Assembly (NCBI GenBank): GCA_028551475.1
Contig: CM052357.1
Span: 24,160,451-24,224,450 of the forward strand
DNA length: 64,000 bases
Reading direction: 5' to 3'
Source of the DNA: Casuarina equisetifolia
Lineage: Eukaryota > Streptophyta > Magnoliopsida > Fagales > Casuarinaceae
Shown in pieces: positions 23,990-37,537 of this stretch. The notes under the pieces were generated by a model that saw only the letters and a list, made by a program, of their open reading frames with translations, ran no database searches and had not been told where the DNA came from. A program made the translations under genes and the position numbers. Position 1 is the first letter of the stretch; each line of letters starts with the position of its first letter.

Positions 23990-24786
23990 CAAATAGGTTG
24001 GAAGTTGAGCAGTTGTATTTCTTCACCTTTGCATTGTGATAAGTTCCTTTCATTTCCAGAGATGTCATGAGGAGAATGTTTTTCTTTCCGTGTAAGGTAC
24101 CTCCGAACTCTTCTCCTTAACTGTTGAGTTCATTCTGAAGAAGCGTAATTATGCTTGCAGAAAGCTTGTAAAGAGGGGGATGTTATTCTCCTAGTTTTAG
24201 GCCTTTTGTGATCTGCAAGTGAGCGACTTTGTATTTCAGAAATAACCATTCTCGTTTGGGGACAGAATTATTGTTGTCTTCATGTTTCATTTTGTGCATG
24301 CTATCCGCAATTCAAGCAGTCACTGTATGGACTAGTCTGTTAATTGGTGGTCCATCTGTTTCCAATTTGGCTCTAATCGATTGTGGATGCTTTCGTTTTA
24401 CAGATTCAATGGAAAGAAGAAAAAAAATTCCAAACAATTCAGAAGAAATGTAATTGTTGAAAATGCAGTGGAAGAGAGGATTTTATTTCTACATACACTT
24501 TTGTCATTGAGACAGCAATTATTGATAGAAAATATACCGAAACTCACGTTCTATTAATTAAATACTTTCCACATGTTCGCAGGGTATAAGAGACTCGAGT
24601 AGAAGCAGTTGTTCTATCATAATCTTTGCTTCCACTGCCTAAAGAAAAAAGGCTAAGGAAGTATGGAAACCACTTCAGTTGTCAGACCCCAATGAGCCTG
24701 AACGAGTTGTTGATCATCTGAACTCGCCTTCACAGCAGTTCTTTGAATATGCCTACCAAACAGTGAGATGCAAGAGAGAATTTCTA
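23990..24786. other. convergent 3' region, no gene
   Basis: The small plus-strand gene and the minus-strand Sec14 gene end toward each other here. The DNA probably contains both 3' UTRs. A plus-strand open frame at 24229-24453 matches nothing known. Confidence 0.45.
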
Positions 24787-27700
24787 TTATAAGCCATTTG
24801 AGTCTCTAAAGCTTGCCGGCAGTGTCTCTTTTGTAAAATATTCCTTCCTGACAGTCTCCACGGAGCAAAATCTCACCTTCAAAAACAGAAGAACAATACG
24901 TATAATCGCAAGCACAAAATATTAGGCAGAAGAAAGTAACAAATGGCAACAACATTATTCATGACTAAGCTAGTTTTATATCAATTTGTTATTCATTGAT
25001 TTGGTGTCCACATCTCGATGTAGGAAACTTGAAAATGGAAAAGATAATAAATCTAAGCAGGCACTAAACCAACAGCTAACAAGTCCATCTGATTGCAGCC
25101 TCAGAATTTAACGGTTCAAAGAGTATCAGTATCAGAATGGGTGATGCAGCATAAGACTTTTGAGTCTGACAATATAGTTTCACACTTAATTGAAAAGAGA
25201 TACCTAACTTTGAGAAAAACAAATGTAGAAGGAGCATGGGTTAGTACATACCAGAGAAGCATATGACTTTAACAAGGGCTTGACAAGCTGCCAAATTGGC
25301 TGAAACACAAATGGGGCTTCCACTAAGAGGACTTCGCCCAACCGCTTTGGATAATAGCAGTAAAATACATCAAACTGTCAAAGAAATAAACGAGCGGTAA
25401 ATCAACCCAGAAGGCTCATAATACTATTTTCAAGTAATTATGCCACTGTCTTTAAAGGGAAAAAAGAAAGGTGGAGTTTTTGTACTTCAGCATTGTGTTG
25501 ACAATAATTAAGCACTCATGGTGATCTCGAGCTATAAATCTAAGAAGTATAAGTAACAGTCTCCTTTTGATTTGGGCAGTCAGAATGATTAAGTTTATAC
25601 TTGCCGGAAATAGCAATGACGTCAAGTAGTAGAGTAGTCAAAATGAGATAAACACTAAAATGTTCCAAGCTCATTAACTTATTTAAAGCATATTGAGCTC
25701 CATGGTTCTGACGAAAATGAATAACCTTAAAAACATCCCCTCGACTTTCAAGTATAGATTTCTTGCAAGCTAAGTGAGTAGAAGTTGTATGTCTAAAAGG
25801 ACCTTCGAAAATTCATAACCATCACCAACCTAGGAATTTGGAAGAACTACATAGGATTGCAATCTCTACATTGTTCCGAAAAGTCATTAAGAATAAAGCT
25901 CAAAAGAACTCAGTCAGCTGAGATTGATGCTTCTTTATGTGGCATCTAACTCATCAGATAAAATAATGTGAGCTGCAGGAGCAAGAGAAACAAAACATGT
26001 GAGATGCCCTATATAAAATAAAATCAGTTGATAGTATCCAAAAATTACCAAAAATGTCAAAAAATTAAGATCTGCATTAGCAGTTCCAAAGCCCCGAAGA
26101 TCAAATATTCCAAGTATTTCTTCTTTCCCAGCAGTAAGCTTACTCAATGCTTTTTCAATCGTATAGACACAGAGCTTCTCATCCTCCGCAGGATCCTGCA
26201 TCTATAAGCAAGTTGATCTATGCTTATGGTTAGATCATAGAATACATAAGAAAATCAAATGGAAAGGGTAATATTTTATTGCAGTTTAAAATAGAACCAT
26301 TGTTTCTTGGAGTTCAATAATATCATACTTGAATAGAATAACTTTGCGAAGGGTAATATATATAATAAGAAGGATTAACGAGAGAAGAAACATATATACA
26401 TAGCCATTGTAAGTTTTTTCTTTCCCCCTTAAGTCGCTTATAATTTGCAATGGACAGAAGACAATCTATAGGGGAAGTTTAAGGGGCATTGAATCAAAAA
26501 AGTGCAAAAAATATTATGTGGCAGATCCATGCACAAAATATTCTCAAGGAGTCTTCGTTCTCCCAAGTTGACGATCCATTTCAGAGTCACTTGTTTCAAC
26601 AACGACTTCCATTCTTGCAGGAAATGAAACACAGGGAGCTGTGGAAATGGAAATACACAGTTGCAAAACATGTTCTCCGCTTTTGTATTCTCAGAAGTCT
26701 ATGACTGCATCCAACTTTTAAAGATAACCATAACAAATATCTTTTAAGTTTTTCATTTGAAGTTTCGGAGTTCAAGTTTTGGACTTACTCCGGGGAAATG
26801 CTTGGATGGCACCACCATGAGCACTGGTCTGTTATTGACATCAAGAAAATCGTGCACATATGACTTTCCAGTTTGAGCTACATTTTTCACCAACTCTTCA
26901 GACAATTCCGAAACCTGAAACTCTTGACGCCATTTCTTGTATGGGTAGAATGGAAAGGGGATAAAATATGATTTCATTATACATCAGTATTTTTCATTCA
27001 TCATATTAAACAAATAGCCCAATGCACCTTATGAAGAACTATCCTCTCTTTTGAGCAACAATAGGTGTGGGTCAGAATAGCTGTTTGCAGGCACCAATCT
27101 TTCAAATGGTAATCTTGAAAAGCCAAAGAAATCAAAATCCACTTTTGTACAGAAACTATATCGGCCTGAGCGTTAAAGTAATTATTTCAGTTTCCATTTG
27201 CCAAAGAGATTTAACTTTTCCAAAAACCAAAATAGTTGGATAAAATTCAATTCAAAACATCTCTGCTCGCTTGTGTGCGCATGCAAATATATAATATTCT
27301 AAAATTCATAATCCAACAAAAATGTTGAGGATACAATGGCTTTAGTCAATTTTGCAACAGCATCTTCAACAGAAAACTTTCGGTCCTTCAGAAACCATAG
27401 GATCAGATCCTCATCGTCTCTTCCATTCTTGCCTAGAGGAAGACTAGGGTATTTCGTTTCAAGCTTCTCCTTTACTTCCAAAACCAGCTGCAGATTTGAA
27501 AACATAGTCTCCGAAGATTTATTATCATTTCACTTACTATTGAAGATGCAGAAACAATAAAAATAGTGGAATATCAGCAAAAAGCATCCACATAAATTTC
27601 AGTTAACCAGTTTTGGCCCCGTGTCCTTCCCTCCATTCGCTCAACAGAGTAGGTGAAAATTGCCCATAAAACAAGACAGGTTCCTGAGTTCTGTTTTTGT

Positions 27701-28203
27701 AATAACTAACAATTTTAATCACATACAATCGAAGCTACACGATACCGCTTCTGCTATTACTACCCTCCATTAAGCCCACGCTTCACCTTTAGAAAATCAT
27801 TTAGCAAAAGATAGCCCTTTCATCCATTCGGATGCTCCAAAAGTTTTCACAAAAAATCTTAAAAATAGAATCTTCAAGCATGCGATCATAACAGAATTTA
27901 GAGTTGGAATTTATTTTCTATCCCCATGTCTTGTCCGCCACCAAATAGAGCATCTAGGCATACAGTTCCAGACTGATTCCACATTCAGATAATCATACAA
28001 TTGAAGTCGTTGACAATTGAGCATCATGCAACCAATCGGAACAGAAAGCATCAGAGTTGGTTCAAAAAAGAAACCTTGCGCGACTCTTTGACGTCTAGCA
28101 TACAGTTCCGGACTGAGAGCTTGCGAGTCCGAGTGGCTTTCATGGAAAATTTACTTGGAGGAAGAGGCAGGTGGCAAAGCGTTTGACCCAGGCGGAGCGC
28201 CAT
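24787..28203 (-). CDS. CRAL-TRIO (Sec14-like) lipid-binding protein, plastid-type N-terminus
   Basis: Six minus-strand exons, 28203-28075, 27487-27335, 26935-26789, 26201-26049, 25374-25252 and 24876-24787, join with GT-AG ends to give 795 nt and 264 residues. Every exon length is a multiple of three. The first 43 residues are rich in Ser, Lys, Arg and Leu with few acids and look like an organelle transit peptide. A CRAL-TRIO N-terminal helix region follows ([24 protein letters not shown]), then the lipid-binding core: [53 protein letters not shown] and [10 protein letters not shown]. The family binds and transfers phosphatidylinositol or other hydrophobic ligands. It resembles the short single-domain Arabidopsis protein I recall as At5g63060; the ligand is unknown. 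Confidence 0.87.
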
Positions 28204-28395
28204 CTTCCGAGTCACAGGCGGCCTGTAGATAACCGTGAGAGTTTGATGCCAGAGCCGCGACTTTACTAAGTACGCAAAGCGACGTCTTTTTCTTTCTATA
28301 GTTATTTTTTTTTCCTCCTTTTTTCTATAATTTGTTGTTTCCAAACTTTCCTGTTTGGAAATTTTTTTTTTCTTTTCTATTTTCTTTCACTGTAG

Positions 28396-28840
28396 TCATG
28401 GTTCACTAATAATTTTAGAATCATGCATAGCAAACAATTCATAATCATATGTAAGCGTAGTAACTTTAGAAGATTTAACCTTCTTAGTACCTTCATATAT
28501 GATCTCTAACTTATCCCATATTTCTTTACCAATGATGCAAGAACACACTTTATTAAACTCATGAGCTCTCAGATCACTATATATCATGTTCATAGTCTTA
28601 GCATTTAGTCCCATAACTTTAGCTTCATTTTTACTCTACTCATCAATTTCAAGTATCACAATACCCTTCCTGATAGCATGCCAAGCTTCTGGATCTTGAC
28701 TAATAATAAATACTTACATTAGTTTTTTCCAATGTCTATAGTTTATTCCATCAAACAAAGGTGATTTGTTGAACCCCATGACAACTACACCTTTTTCTAC
28801 AGCCATTATAAGGATTTACTCTATGATGTTAAGCCTTTAA
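28396..28840 (-). mobile_element. Copia gag remnant (UBN2 domain)
   Basis: On the minus strand a gag start is visible near 28808 (a PLFDGINYRHWK motif). After a stop and a frame change comes a 72-codon open frame with the UBN2 hallmark: MGLNAKTMNMIYSDL, HEFNKVCSC, GKEIWDKLEIIYEGT and KVTTLTYDYELF. The frame ends near 28396 and nothing of pol follows before the Sec14 gene, so the element is truncated after gag. Confidence 0.8.
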
Positions 28841-28868
28841 ATTAGAGAACTTAACTCATAATCCCAAT

Positions 28869-30148
28869 TGTTAGGTATAATGGCCAACTAAGAAAAAAAA
28901 GGAGGGAAAGGGGGTTGAATTGGTTTTCTATCAATTTGTCTACTATAAGCTACTTAAAACTCACACAATAAAATCAAATAAGCCACGAGAGATAAGAATA
29001 AACATCAACTTAAAATAATCACAAACAACAAGGAAAGACACCAATTTTTCCACAGTGATTCGACCTTTTTTACCTACTTTCACCTTTTTCTTCTTTTAAC
29101 TCAACCAGTTGAAGTCCTCTTTACTCACAAAGTAGGAGAAAACATTCTCCAAACTTTCTAACTCCTTCTTAAGGAGTTATACAAGTCACCGATTACAAGA
29201 TAAGGTTGAATAAACCTTTTTACAATCAACAAATCCCCAAACAATATAAATGTGAAGGATATTGCTTATCAATGAGCTTATTCAAATGATTGAACAAGTA
29301 TCTAACCTCTAATCATAAAACCCTCAAATATCATCAAGTTAGAGTTTTAAATTTACAACAATAGTTATTTGCATATAATGTATATAGTTTATTTAGCACA
29401 TAAACAAGTGTATACAGCTATAAAGAAATGATCTTGGAAGAGTATCACCAAATATCACCATGGATTAAAGAATATCATAGAAGCTAATATGATAGCAATC
29501 TATGAGGAAAACTTCAATACTTTTCACAATTTCACAAGTGTCTCATCAAAAAGCTCTAAATCAATCATTAAGAATAACTTTTATATGATATTAAAATAAT
29601 AGAAGCTCTTTAGGATTTCTTGTCAAACTTGACATCACCGTAGCTATCTTCCCATTAGAAAGTGAAGAGATTTCCATCAATCAACAGTAAAGTCTTTGAT
29701 TAATTCTCTTAGTCGACTGTTATGTCAATCAATCTCTTTTCAAATCCTCCCATTGGAGAATTGGTAGTTAAAGAGAAAAAGATAGAAGCCATGAGAAAAC
29801 ACACAAAATGAGGGCTAGGGCTTCTTAGTCGAGAGTCTTAATTAAACAAGTGTTTTAATCTAGTAAGTTGAATGATGTTGTTTCTGAGTATTTTGTTGTT
29901 TAGCTTGGATTGGGTAAGTCTTAATCGACTTGAAACAGACGGGCTTTAGGTCAACTTCATAATTGAGCCTCATTTGGTTAGCCTGCTTTAAGTGGGCTCT
30001 GGATCAACTATTAATCAAGCCTTGGTTTGCCTAAAACGGATGGGCTATGGATCAGCTCTTAGTTAAACTTTAAGTGACCTACTTCATGCGAGTTTAGATT
30101 AGTCCTCCAGTAGACTTCAAGTGGCTTGCAAATAAATAAAACCCAACA
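28869..30148 (-). mobile_element. Copia 5' LTR, about 1.28 kb
   Basis: The block is bounded by TGTTAGG on the left and CCCAACA on the right, an imperfect terminal inverted repeat of the TG...CA type. On the minus strand it lies directly upstream of the gag remnant, where the 5' LTR belongs. A matching 3' LTR was not found in the window, so the bounds rest on the termini and position. Confidence 0.55.
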
Positions 30149-30639
30149 TCATTTTTTTCTTTAAAAGAATAGTTATGCAACTAATATTTCATCAATTTTT
30201 ATTGCATAAAAATATTCCTTTTGAGCATATATGAGGTTACATTATATAAGAAATGTATGAACCTAGTTACTTTATAATATCATTAATTAATATTATAATT
30301 TGTACACCTTTTACTTTCTAATTGGTCAATTTTGCACATAAACATTTGAAAAAATATTTATATATTATATACAACCAAAATTTGTCAAAACAAAATATAC
30401 CATTTTCCAACACTAACATCATAAAAGCCCAAAAGAAGGCTATTGCTCAACTCCCTTATAAGATGACTAAATGATGCATGACCTTAATGAGCTAGATTAG
30501 CTACTACTCTCCTTAGAAAGGCAGTTTGTCTGATTTCTTGGAGTTACTCACATGTGACTAAAGTTTGAGCCCATGATTTTATCATAAAGAAATGCAAGTT
30601 TAATTGTATTGGCGCATTATCCTTTGATGTTATGAATGG
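30149..30639. other. AT-rich DNA between two retroelements
   Basis: About 500 bases with no open frame or motif I recognise, between the Copia LTR and the integrase end of the Gypsy remnant. It may be further decayed Gypsy sequence. Confidence 0.4.
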
Positions 30640-33600
30640 CTTAACCACAGATCTTGTGCTCTTTTATTTGTTCTTTATGTTGTTGCAATAACAGATTCTT
30701 TAAAAAACTTTATGAATACTTTTTTCATGTTAAACCAATGTATTACGACTTTAACTTTCTGCCAAGTCTTGTAATAACCTTCATGAATGAAACCATGGAT
30801 TTCTTAAGTATAGTAGGAATAAAGGCAAAGTTCCTCCCTAAATGAATTTTATTTTGAAACAAGATCACACCATTTCTGCGTTGCCAATCCTTCCCTACTT
30901 CATTAGTTGCTGATTTTGTGTAAAATTTCTTGAAGATTTGAGTCATTTTTCATTTCTTCTTATATAGTGTTTAACCATTCAGGGATTAGTAGAGAAACTA
31001 CATACATTTGTATTTTCTTATGTTGTTGATTACTACTCTCTCTTTGTTCCCATATATCAAGGATAGAGACACATTACTTTTCTAGATTAAATGGCAACAA
31101 ATACATCCTTAAAGCTGCAAAATACTTCTATAACTTGGTGAAAAAAAGATCTAGGATAGCTTGAACCTTAGAGTGCCTAAGATAGTACTCTAACCAAAAG
31201 CCGATTGAATGGTTCTATAATTGGCTATCTAACTGCTCTTTGGATAAAACTAACTAATTTTCTTTCACTCTTGGTAATGCATCAACAACTACATTCTTAG
31301 TCCTTGGTTATACTTAATTTCAAAGTGATATCTCACCAATTTAATTAACCAACATTGTTAAGCAAGGGTGATAATTTTCTAGTTCTATAAATTTTGAAGG
31401 TTTTTATAATCTATTTTGAAAATGAATCGGGTTCTTAACAAATATTGCCTTCATTTCTTAACAATTAATATGAAAGCTAATAATTCCTTTTCATATGTTG
31501 AAAAACCAAAGACCCTTACCTTGTAATGCTTGACTAAAGAATGCAAGTGGTTGTTAATTCTAGCTTAAAATTGCACCCACCTTGATTGCACATGCATCAC
31601 ATTCAATTGTGCATGGAAGTGAAAAATTTGGTAGTCTCAACATATGAGCCTTTGTCATCTTCATCTTAAGCTCTTTGGAAGTTATTTCAACTTAACTATT
31701 CCATTTAAAACCATCTTTTTTAAGTAACAAAGTGAATGAAGAAGTAATTATACCATAGTCTTTGATAAATTTTTTGTAATAACTAGTCAACCCTAAGAAT
31801 TCTCTCAATGATTTCACCTCTTTTTGGCATAGGCCATTCCACCATAGCTATTACTCTCTTAAGTTCTACAGCCACGCCTTGGCCATTTATGATATGGCCC
31901 AAATAATTCAATGTTTTAGTCCTAGAAGCACATTTCTCTTTCTTAACAAAAAGTTAGTTTCTCCTTAAGACTTTAAAAACCATTTAGACATGATCAATAT
32001 GTTCATCCCACCCTTTAATACATATCAAAATATCATCAAAGAAGACTAAGACAAATATGCCTAAAAACTCTTTGAAGATCTTGTTCATTAAGCTTTGAAA
32101 TGTTAAAGGAGTTTTAGAAAGGCCAAATGACATTACTAAGAACTCATAATGATCTTGTGGAGAAATTTTATGAATGTCCTTGTCCTTTATACAAATTTGA
32201 TGATAACCATACTATAGATGCAATTTTGTAAACAACTCAACTCTATTTAGTTCATCCAAAAGTTCATTTATCATTGGTATAGAAAAACCATCTCCACAGT
32301 TTCCTTGTTTAAGGACCTATAATCCACACTCATCCTCTAAGCTTTATCTTTTTTCCTAACCAAAAGGTCTTGGTAGGAAAAAAAACCATTACTATCTCGA
32401 ATTACTCCTATTTGCAAATCAATGACTATCTTTTTTATTTCTTTCTTATGCATATAAGGATATTAGTGAGGTCTATTATGAACAATTTTGGTTTCATCTT
32501 TGAGGATTATTTGATGGTCATGAGAGCAATATGGGGGTAATCCTTAAGGTTTCTTGAACAAATCCTCATAGGTAGTGAGCAACTTTTCAAATTGTGTTGG
32601 CCATGGTGGCTAGACTATGTTATACACAACTTGCAATGCTGATTTTAGCTATAAAACAACTCCTTACTATTGACATTCCATCAATTTACTTAACTTAGAA
32701 GCATCCACCAATTTGTCTTAAGGCTTTTATTCTCTAGATAATGTAACCGATTTACCATTCAAGTGAAAGACATCTCCAATTTGGAAAAGTCCTGACCAAT
32801 AACTCCTAAGTTGGATAACCATTGAACACCAAGAATGACTCCCAAGTTTAGGAAGAGGTAGGATGAAAAATCTACCACCGTAGTAATATTGGATAATTCC
32901 AGCTCAACTCCTTTACAAAACCCTTGCCCTTTGATTGTTTCTCCACTCTCCACATCAACATTGAATTCTTTCTACATAAATGGCTGCAACTTTAGTTTTT
33001 TTTTGCCAATTTGTTACTCACAAAATTGTAAATACTCCCATAATCAATCAAAATAGGAACTAGATCCTCAGCTGCCCCCATCCTCCCTTGAATCTACATT
33101 GTTTTAGGATTATACACATCAAATATAGTAGCTATTGACAACATCTTTAGTTCACTTAAGTCATCCTAACTTCTTCCTCCAATTCCTCATTTTCCTTTCT
33201 AGGTAGTAATCCTTCAAGGAAAAATAATTTTTAATAACAATGGCTAGGGGAGTACTTTTCATCACAATTAAGACATAATCCCCTAGTCCTTTTATCTATG
33301 ATTTTGGCCAAGTAAGTCTTTTAACAAGTAACCTATTCCTATTATCCCTAATTCTAGTTTCTATTTCCACTTTACCATATGGCTTCCTCAATAATTGATT
33401 GTAAGTGGTTCTATTAGCCAGCTCTTTAACCTCAAACAACCTAGCAAACCCTATAGCAGTTGAGATAGTAAGTGAATTTTGTGCTATAACTTCCAACTTT
33501 ATCTTTTCTTTCAACCCACTAATGAAACAACTAATTTGGTACTCTACTTTTAAATGGCCTAATCTTAACAAAAGTTTTACAAATTGGGATAGGTATTCTT

Positions 33601-34090
33601 GAATTGAACCAATCTATTTTAACTTAGTGAGTTCTCCAAAGTATTTTTGAAGATTGTAGGACCAAATTGCTTCACTAACTCATTTGTTAAGGCTTTCCAA
33701 ACTATAGGATGATTTCCCATTCCCTTCTTCATAAGTTGATAAATTGCCTATGCTTCCCCATCCAAATGCCAAGAGGAAATTCAAGCTCTATCCTCCTTCA
33801 AAGTTTCATGGAAATTAAAGAACTATAAAGCTCTATCTATCCAAGAAGAAGGGTTGGCCTCATCTGTGTACTTCGGGAATTCCAATCACACTGTTCTGGT
33901 CTGAATGTGCCCACTGGAGCTTCGTTGTTCTTCAGGGATCTGATTTCCTCTAATTGGTCTAGTAGAACTTTCTCTTGTTTCTTTCGAAGTATCGAAGTGA
34001 GCTAAAACCTTATCAATTTTTGTGTTAAGAGCATAGAACAATTGTTGTATTGGCTCTATTAAGGCATCAAGCTTTCAATCCAACCCTACG
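30640..34090 (-). mobile_element. decayed Ty3/Gypsy retrotransposon, gag to integrase zinc domain
   Basis: All parts are on the minus strand, in normal order from high to low coordinates, and broken by many stops. Gag lies at about 33280-34080, with the CFISGLKEKIKLEV and STAIGFARLFE motifs. The protease region is near 32760-32950 (DFSSYLFLNLGVILGVQWLSNLG). Reverse transcriptase lies near 31990-32400, with a SVDYRSLNK motif and the FFDDIL active site near 32050. RNase H lies near 31250-31700. The integrase zinc-binding part is near 30650-30940 (RNGVILFQNKIHLG, then GYYKTWQKVK and a WFNMKK motif). The integrase catalytic core and both LTRs are not recognised. The element is dead. Confidence 0.82.
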
Positions 34091-37000
34091 GTTTGTGTTG
34101 GTTTGGTGCTGTCATCTCTAATACCACTTAGCAACGGTCATAATAGAATTCTAACTTTTACAAAAAGAACAAGTGCGAGGATGAAGAGGATTCAGACTCA
34201 ATTCAGCACCAATCTCCTTAGAGAACCTTGCCTTGCAACCAATCTTGACTATTCAGCAAGAACTAGAATGAATTTCAACCAAAATGGATGCTTTGAGGGA
34301 ACCAAACCTTTAACTATTACAATTAAAACAATTGAATTTTTCTTACCTGCCAAACTCTTAACTAACGGAGTAGTATAACCAACAGCATTTATACTGCTCG
34401 GTCAGTTACAACTGTGATTCAACTGTTTAACAACCTCTAACTATATTATCTAACTATTTTGAGGTGCCCAACAGCAAGACCAAAACGCGTACAATTCTAA
34501 CCAAAATGACATTGTCGAGGCATTCATCAAAATGCATACAATTCAAACAAAACAACATTACTTTATACAAAGGCTTGAATCATTGAAGTCGTCGACCTCT
34601 GTTTAGTACTGGCGTTCTGCATAATATGTTGTTTTACCATTAGCTACTCTGGCCATGAAAACATCTTGTAAGTTTTATCCTTTTTTTCTATTTATTGTCA
34701 CCGTTGTTTTATGTAAAATCATAGTTCAGAACCTCTCTCATCACAAGGAGAAAAAGAACAACTCAGATTGGTGAAGAAAATTAGATAAACGTATCATTCT
34801 CTAATAAAGAATAAACTTGGATTCTCATATCAACTTGGTTACTAAATGTTCATTCTTTTTTCTTGTCTCTACGAAAAAAAAACAAGTTGGCAGTTATAGG
34901 CATCGGATAAAGTGAATTGGAGAAATAGAATTTGTGCAGCTTATCATAAAATTCATCAAGGTGACCATGATAATTTACTTTCTAGGGAACTTGAGAAGTT
35001 AATCGAAAAGATGGCATCTACATATAGATTCCCACTATGGGCCAATCTTCTTTTATTTACATTCCCTGCAAGGCCAGAAGGATTCTCTCAATTAAACATC
35101 CTTTCTAATGATTACTTTTTCTTCTTTTCATGTGGGTTTAAGAATTAAGAACGCTTCTCCAATGCAACTGTTGCTATAAGAAATCAAGCAATAGAGCCAA
35201 TATGGATCCGCTTCTCTCTATATAGCAACACATTTTCTAGAAGATGCTTAGTCTATGGAATAGGCTATAGCTATAAGTTTCCAAATTAATTGTTATATCT
35301 TTTAGAAGGTTCATTTCTTTCATAGGATCTTGTTAAAAAAAGGGGGAAGTAACCTTTTCGTGTACAGAGAATTTTACAAGTTGCATGCACTGTAAAATAT
35401 CTTTTCCCCTTATAACCGTAGTGAAATGAAATTGGGAATTTTCCAAGGTGTTGTCATAGGAAAAGCTTTGTACTTGAATCATAAGCCCTAGGAGGATCTT
35501 TTTCACTTAAATTATAGGTTTGGATATGAAATTTAAAAATTCATTTTCTTCTTAGAACCAATTTGTAATAAAGAATGTGACTTAAAGTATAAATAATATA
35601 AGACATACTATCATTACAAAGGACTAGTTATGATGCAGCACCAAGGAAAGTCTCCTTGCCTTGCCTTTGAAACTACACAAATCCATGTCTAGGCCCAAGC
35701 CGAGTGGATTGCTCAACAATATGGCCATAGTTTGGCCTCTTTTCTTGACAGGCATGATTGTTGCATGGTGGTAGATAGACTACCTATGCCATTTGTTGCA
35801 TAAAGCATCTTAGAATTTGTTTTTTTTATGTGAGCGGACAGATGGTTAGGTAGACTATAGAACAAAAATAATATTAGAAACTCATCTATGATGTTTAAGA
35901 TGTATAATTTTATAATAACATGTATTAGGTTGAAATATGATTGAGATATTAGAGCTTTTATGCCACATTTTTTTTTTCATCCTTGGGATCTCGATCAAAT
36001 CAACTTCAATCCTTAGTATTTTGGAAACATAGTGATATTACTATTGTTTGCTCTTCTTGTTCCAAGGTGAGTAATATTAACTGATGTACTTCTCTTTTAT
36101 TTTTTCCTCATGCCATTATATTGATGAAATTTAAACATAGGGTAGAGAAGAAGAGCCATTAGACACAGGCATGAGTGGGAGAAAAAGCAATAGTTATCAA
36201 CACCTTGTTATTTGCATCGTGATAAGAAGACCCAAGAAAAATATCATAAAGTGTTTTTTGTTAGAATTATCAGCTTTTGCAGGATTTTCCGTGGAAGATG
36301 CAATCTCAGAAAAATGTGGAGTATAACATGAAAGAAGGTGCTTGAGTTTCCCTGTGGAAGCTGGGTTATGTCCCGTCAAACATGTAGAGAGAAAATCCTT
36401 AGGTTCAGAGAATGGATCCATTGGAGGCCTCATAAATCTCACAAAATATCTCTCTTGTAGCTACAAGTAGTAGTTCAGCTTTGCCCATAAAAGGTTGAGT
36501 CTGTAACTTTGTATATCATCTAATTCAATTCAATGCCATCCAAAATCCAAAACCATGTTCTACTCTATGTATTCTTGTAGCAGACCGGTTTGGCCCTGCA
36601 TTTATGGAAGTTTCTCTTATTTCTTTTTCCTCTACTTCTTTTGAATTTAGTTTGTGTCCTAAGTACTTCTTTTCAGTTTTAACTATGTTTTCTGAACGTC
36701 TTCTGCCCTCACCTTTGGTCACAAATATAGTATTACTATTTGATGCTCTCTCTCTCTGCTTCCTTTGTTTGGTTCAGTCTCGTCACCACATCTACCCCCA
36801 AGGTTACAAATTGAAGGTTGCATGTTGTCATGTTTAATAAGCCCACCAAACTCTGATTTTCTTCTCTTTCTAATATGAAGACTTCATTGATAGAAAGCCC
36901 TTAGTTTACAGATGAAAGTGAACGTTGACATATAGCTCAATGACCCTGTGTTTTAATGGAGAATAAAGAAATTGGAAACAAGAACAAAGAAATCCGCATT

Positions 37001-37537
37001 TAGAAGGTAGTCTTGCAATGAAACTTTAGAAGCGTCACGTCAAACGTAATCAAGATTAAGAAAGCAAAGATACAGAATTTCTATTGGTTGTGAGAAGATG
37101 TTTCTGTTCCTTTCCCCTTTTAGAAAGCCTGTTAAAGTTGCAGAATAGAATACTAACTGGCAGGTGGCCGGCATATTACATATCAGAAATTTAAAGCCAA
37201 ACCTAACCATGAGACTTACTTTTCTTAGAAAATCGCAAGATACGGCATATAACATATTAGAGATTTCAAGCCAAACCTAACCAATGGAATTACTTTTCTT
37301 AGAAAATCACAAGATATTGTGGGGGTGGGGATTATCATCACTGATGGGATCAGCAATACAATATTATTCGACTCTTCCAGACTTTGTTTCATCCCGAAGA
37401 TGATATCCAATGCTCATATAGCAGCAATGACATCAACGAGGAGACAAGAACCGAAAGAGCATACTGTCTAAAAGTACGATATAGTGGATAAGTTCCCGGC
37501 GTTTGGCGCATGCGTCCACAATGAAAATGATTGGTGT
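34091..37537. other. 3.4 kb without a recognisable gene
   Basis: The left 400 bases may be leader or LTR of the Gypsy element. A plus-strand frame at 34912-35148 (NRICAAYHKIHQGDHDNLLSRELEKLIEK...) reads like a helix-forming protein fragment but is isolated and unknown to me. Other short frames look random. A short tandem duplication occurs at 37169-37316. Confidence 0.4.
37169..37316. repeat. tandem duplication, about 74-bp unit
   Basis: Two adjoining copies, about 37169-37242 and 37243-37316, share GCCAAACCTAACCA, TTACTTTTCTTAGAAAATC and CAAGATA with small differences between them. They lie just beyond the 3' end of the UBX gene. Confidence 0.75.
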
